Positions 44,587 to 64,000 of a stretch of DNA of 64,000 nt are shown here, piece by piece. A program made the position numbers and the translations under genes. The notes below the pieces were generated by a model that was not told where the DNA came from, ran no database searches, and worked only from the letters and a program-made list of their open reading frames with translations. Each line of letters opens with the position of its first letter. Within the stretch, counting starts at the first letter, position 1. This DNA is from Myxococcus fulvus (GTDB lineage Bacteria; Myxococcota; Myxococcia; Myxococcales; Myxococcaceae), in the NCBI RefSeq assembly GCF_900111765.1, contig NZ_FOIB01000003.1, forward strand, positions 744,001 to 808,000, given 5' to 3'.

Positions 44587-46887
44587 TTGACGGAATCGAA
44601 TCAGGCGGCGGTCGGGTTGGTCGTGAAGCTGCCCTTCGCGACGCCAGAGGAGTTCCTGGCGAAGTACGGCGGCAACGTCACGCGCGGTGGCATCTATCTG
44701 CGCGCCCGCGCGGTGAAGCCACCCGGCACCGCCGTCACCCTGGACCTGCGGCTTTCCAGCGGCGAGCGGTTGATCCACGCCCAGGCCGTGGTCCACTTCA
44801 TCACCGGACAGGGAGGCCAGGGCGTGGCCGGCATGGGCCTGCGCTTCCTGTCGTTGGACCCGCAAACGCGCCGCTTCCTCGACTCCGCGGTCGCCGCCCT
44901 GCCCCACGCCCAGTCGGACGCGCCCCCCGTCCCCTCGGGTGTCGGGGCGCCGGACTACACCGTCCCACCTCCCCCCGAGCAGGCCAACCCGCAGGTGGTG
45001 GCCCATCAGCCGGCCGCGAGCGCTCCAGTGACCTCCGCGCCCGTGACGATGATGTCGGACGAGGCGCTGGACCTGAGCACGCAGGAGCCCAAGCGCGCGG
45101 GCGTGGTCATCGGCATCGACCTGGGGACGACGAACTCCTGCGCCGCGTATGTGCGCAACGGCAAGCCGGGCGTGCTCAACAGTCGTGAAGGGCACAACAC
45201 GGTGCCCTCCATCATCGCCGTCAACACGCGCGGCAAGCTGGTGGTGGGCCACCCCGCGAAGGGGCAGATGCTCACCAACCCTCGACAGACGGTCTACGGC
45301 GCCAAGCGACTGGTGGGCCGCGCGTACGACTCGCCCATCGTCGAGAACATCAAGGACAAGTTCCACTACGAGATCACCGCCGGCGCCAACGGCGACGCGG
45401 GCGTGAAGCTGTCCGACAAGGTCTACTCGCTGCAGCAGATCTCCGCGCTCATCCTGCGCGAGGTGCGCGAGGTGGCGCAGAACCAGCTGGGTCAGCCCGT
45501 CTCGCGCGCCGTCGTCACGGTGCCCGCGTACTACAACGACAACCAGCGCCACGCGGTGCGGGAGGCCGGCAAGCTCGCGGGGCTCTACGTCGAGCGCATC
45601 CTGAATGAGCCCACCGCGGCGGCGCTCGCGTACGGCTACGGGCGCAAGCTCAACCAGCGCGTGCTCGTCTACGACCTGGGCGGCGGCACCTTCGACGCGT
45701 CCGTGCTGGAGCTGGCCGACAACGTCTACGAGGTCATCTCCACCGGCGGCGACACGTTCCTGGGCGGCATCGACTTCGACAACGCCATCGTCACGTACCT
45801 GTTGGAGGAGTTCCAGAAGAAGACGGGCCGCACGTTCCAGGGAGACCGCGTGGCGCTCCAGCGCATCAACGACGCGGCGGAGCGGGCCAAGTGTGCGCTG
45901 TCCGAGCGTTCGGAGATGCGGGTGCATGTGGCCTTCGTCACGATGATCGACGACAAGCCGTACGACTTGGACGTCACGCTCACCCGGCAGAAGCTGGTGG
46001 AGCTGACGGAGGGGCTCGTCGACCGGACGGTGAAGGTCTGTGACGAGGTGCTCAAGGCGAAGAACCTGGGGCCCAAGGACATCGACGAGGTCATCCTCGT
46101 GGGAGGCCAGAGCCGCTTCCCGCTGGTGCACGAGAAGATCACCCGCTTCTTCGGCAAGCCTCCCAGCAAGGGCGTGCACCCGGACGAGGCCGTGGCGCTG
46201 GGCGCGGCGCTGCTGGCGCACAGCCTGGGACAGCTCGAGGGCGTGGTGCTCATCGACGTGCTGCCCATGGCCATCGGCGTGGGCCTGCCCGGCGGGCGCT
46301 TCAAGCCCGTGCTGGAGCGCAACACGTCCCTGCCCTCCACCAAGAGCTACACGCTGTCCACGCACCGTGACGGCCAGACGGAGCTGGAGCTCACCGTGTT
46401 CCAGGGCGACTCTGAACGAGCGTCCGACAATGAGTACCTGGGGACGCTCAAGCTCGCCGGCCTGCCCAAGCTGCCTCGCGGCGCGGTGCAGGTGACGGTG
46501 ACCTTCGAGGTGAACAACGAATCGCTCCTGAAGGTGACGGCGCGTGAGTCCTCGAGCGGACGCGAAGTCACGAGCACGTTCTCCACGAAGGACACACCGG
46601 AGGCGGTGAAGGCCCGGCTCGCACAGCTCGACACGGAGACCGCGGCGGCGAATGTGCCGCCTCAACCCACCGCACCCTCCGCGCGGACCACGAGCACGTC
46701 GGGTGCGCGCGTCGTCAATCCGGTGCCGATGAAGCCCGCGGCGTCCACGCCTCCGGTGAATCGCACGCCCGCTGCGCGTCCGACAGCCGCGCAGCAAACC
46801 GCCGCTCCAGCGGTACCTGCGCTCGTCAGCCCTCCGCGACAGCGTGGCTTCATGCAGTGGCTGAAGGGCTTGTTCGGTCGCGCCTGA
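44587..46887 (+). CDS. PilZ-Hsp70 (DnaK-like) fusion protein
   Basis: The 766-residue protein joins a PilZ-type N-terminal domain (about 8-105; GNVTRGGIYLRARAVKPPG, then FITGQGGQGVAGMGLRFLSL) to a DnaK-like ATPase. The linker is Pro/Ala-rich (106-165). The Hsp70 begins IGIDLGTTNS at 175-184, with the phosphate-binding YDLGGGTFDASVLEL, and a substrate-binding beta domain follows. The last 80 residues are a Thr/Pro/Ala-rich tail ending MQWLKGLFGRA. PilZ domains bind c-di-GMP through RxxxR and NxSxxG; here N-V-T-R-G-G is a degenerate second motif and RxxxR is not evident. The TTG at 44587 follows AGGAA at 8 bases. Function unknown. Confidence 0.85.
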   Translation: MTESNQAAVGLVVKLPFATPEEFLAKYGGNVTRGGIYLRARAVKPPGTAVTLDLRLSSGERLIHAQAVVHFITGQGGQGVAGMGLRFLSLDPQTRRFLDSAVAALPHAQSDAPPVPSGVGAPDYTVPPPPEQANPQVVAHQPAASAPVTSAPVTMMSDEALDLSTQEPKRAGVVIGIDLGTTNSCAAYVRNGKPGVLNSREGHNTVPSIIAVNTRGKLVVGHPAKGQMLTNPRQTVYGAKRLVGRAYDSPIVENIKDKFHYEITAGANGDAGVKLSDKVYSLQQISALILREVREVAQNQLGQPVSRAVVTVPAYYNDNQRHAVREAGKLAGLYVERILNEPTAAALAYGYGRKLNQRVLVYDLGGGTFDASVLELADNVYEVISTGGDTFLGGIDFDNAIVTYLLEEFQKKTGRTFQGDRVALQRINDAAERAKCALSERSEMRVHVAFVTMIDDKPYDLDVTLTRQKLVELTEGLVDRTVKVCDEVLKAKNLGPKDIDEVILVGGQSRFPLVHEKITRFFGKPPSKGVHPDEAVALGAALLAHSLGQLEGVVLIDVLPMAIGVGLPGGRFKPVLERNTSLPSTKSYTLSTHRDGQTELELTVFQGDSERASDNEYLGTLKLAGLPKLPRGAVQVTVTFEVNNESLLKVTARESSSGREVTSTFSTKDTPEAVKARLAQLDTETAAANVPPQPTAPSARTTSTSGARVVNPVPMKPAASTPPVNRTPAARPTAAQQTAAPAVPALVSPPRQRGFMQWLKGLFGRA

Positions 46888-46906
46888 AGCGCGATTTCAT
46901 GCTGAG

Positions 46907-46934
46907 AGTGGATCAGCCCGTGCTCCACTTTCAC
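46907..46934 (+). terminator. Hairpin after the PilZ-Hsp70 gene
   Basis: AGTGGA (46907-46912) and TCCACT (46924-46929) form a short stem with an 11-base loop, followed by TTTC. A weak terminator candidate. Confidence 0.35.
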
Positions 46935-47045
46935 ACCGCTAATGAAGCTGCATGTGGGTAGTCGTTGTGGGCCGCGATTGTCGGGCTCGCCTGTTATTAA
47001 GCCGCCGGCCGAAAACAGCCCCGACGAGCACGAGCACCACACCCC

Positions 47046-64000
<16,955 letters not shown>

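Overview
The window is very GC-rich (clearly above 65% by eye), has strongly GC-ending codons, frequent GTG starts, densely packed genes on both strands, and long antisense open frames that are shadows of real genes. Gene content points to a myxobacterium (Myxococcales, Myxococcus/Corallococcus type): a PilZ-Hsp70 fusion, a receiver-GGDEF protein, a ceramide-synthesis operon, an S46 peptidase, numerous lipoproteins and a giant non-ribosomal peptide synthetase (NRPS). This assignment is inference from content; no 16S rRNA is present.

Layout. 1-6.5 kb: a partial FAD oxidoreductase, a receiver-GGDEF cyclase, a membrane-anchored TPR-like protein, tRNA-Leu(CAA), a receiver-cupin response regulator, an RsmB-type rRNA methylase, a small coiled-coil protein and tRNA-Ala(GGC) with a strong terminator. 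6.8-17 kb: a lipid/envelope block. A TolC-like channel and an MlaC-like lipid carrier converge on a minus-strand operon spt-bcerS-cerR, which looks like the bacterial ceramide pathway. Divergent from it is a translationally coupled pair, an RND/MMPL exporter and a PAP2/inositolphosphoceramide-synthase-like enzyme. 17-25 kb: an aminotransferase, a methyltransferase overlapping an HMG-CoA lyase, a double Tim44/zinc-ribbon/TerB membrane protein, an enoyl-CoA hydratase, a YtxH-like protein and an acyl-CoA dehydrogenase.

25-34.6 kb: housekeeping genes on the plus strand: a conserved unknown, rnc, a secreted cyclophilin, era, der, then a YfgM-like/BamB-like pair behind a good sigma-70-type promoter, a MutT-like Nudix hydrolase, a DEDD exonuclease and a DUF3014 protein. 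A cluster of GAATGTTC/GAACATTC octamers lies in the convergent gap at 34.6-34.7 kb. 34.7-46.9 kb: a lipoprotein, an orphan ADOP/MacB-type permease, an S46 dipeptidyl-peptidase, guaA and guaB (both minus strand, separated by a plus-strand lipoprotein gene), and the PilZ-Hsp70 fusion.

47.05-64 kb: one uninterrupted reading frame of at least 5,651 codons, running off the right edge, encodes a lipopeptide NRPS: FAAL-ACP-[C-A(MT)-PCP]-[C-A-PCP]-[C-A-PCP]-[C-A-PCP]-C... The specificity codes I extracted by eye predict a fatty-acylated chain starting N-methyl-Thr, unknown, Val-like, Ser. The NRPS and the ceramide/exporter locus are the two most interesting systems here.
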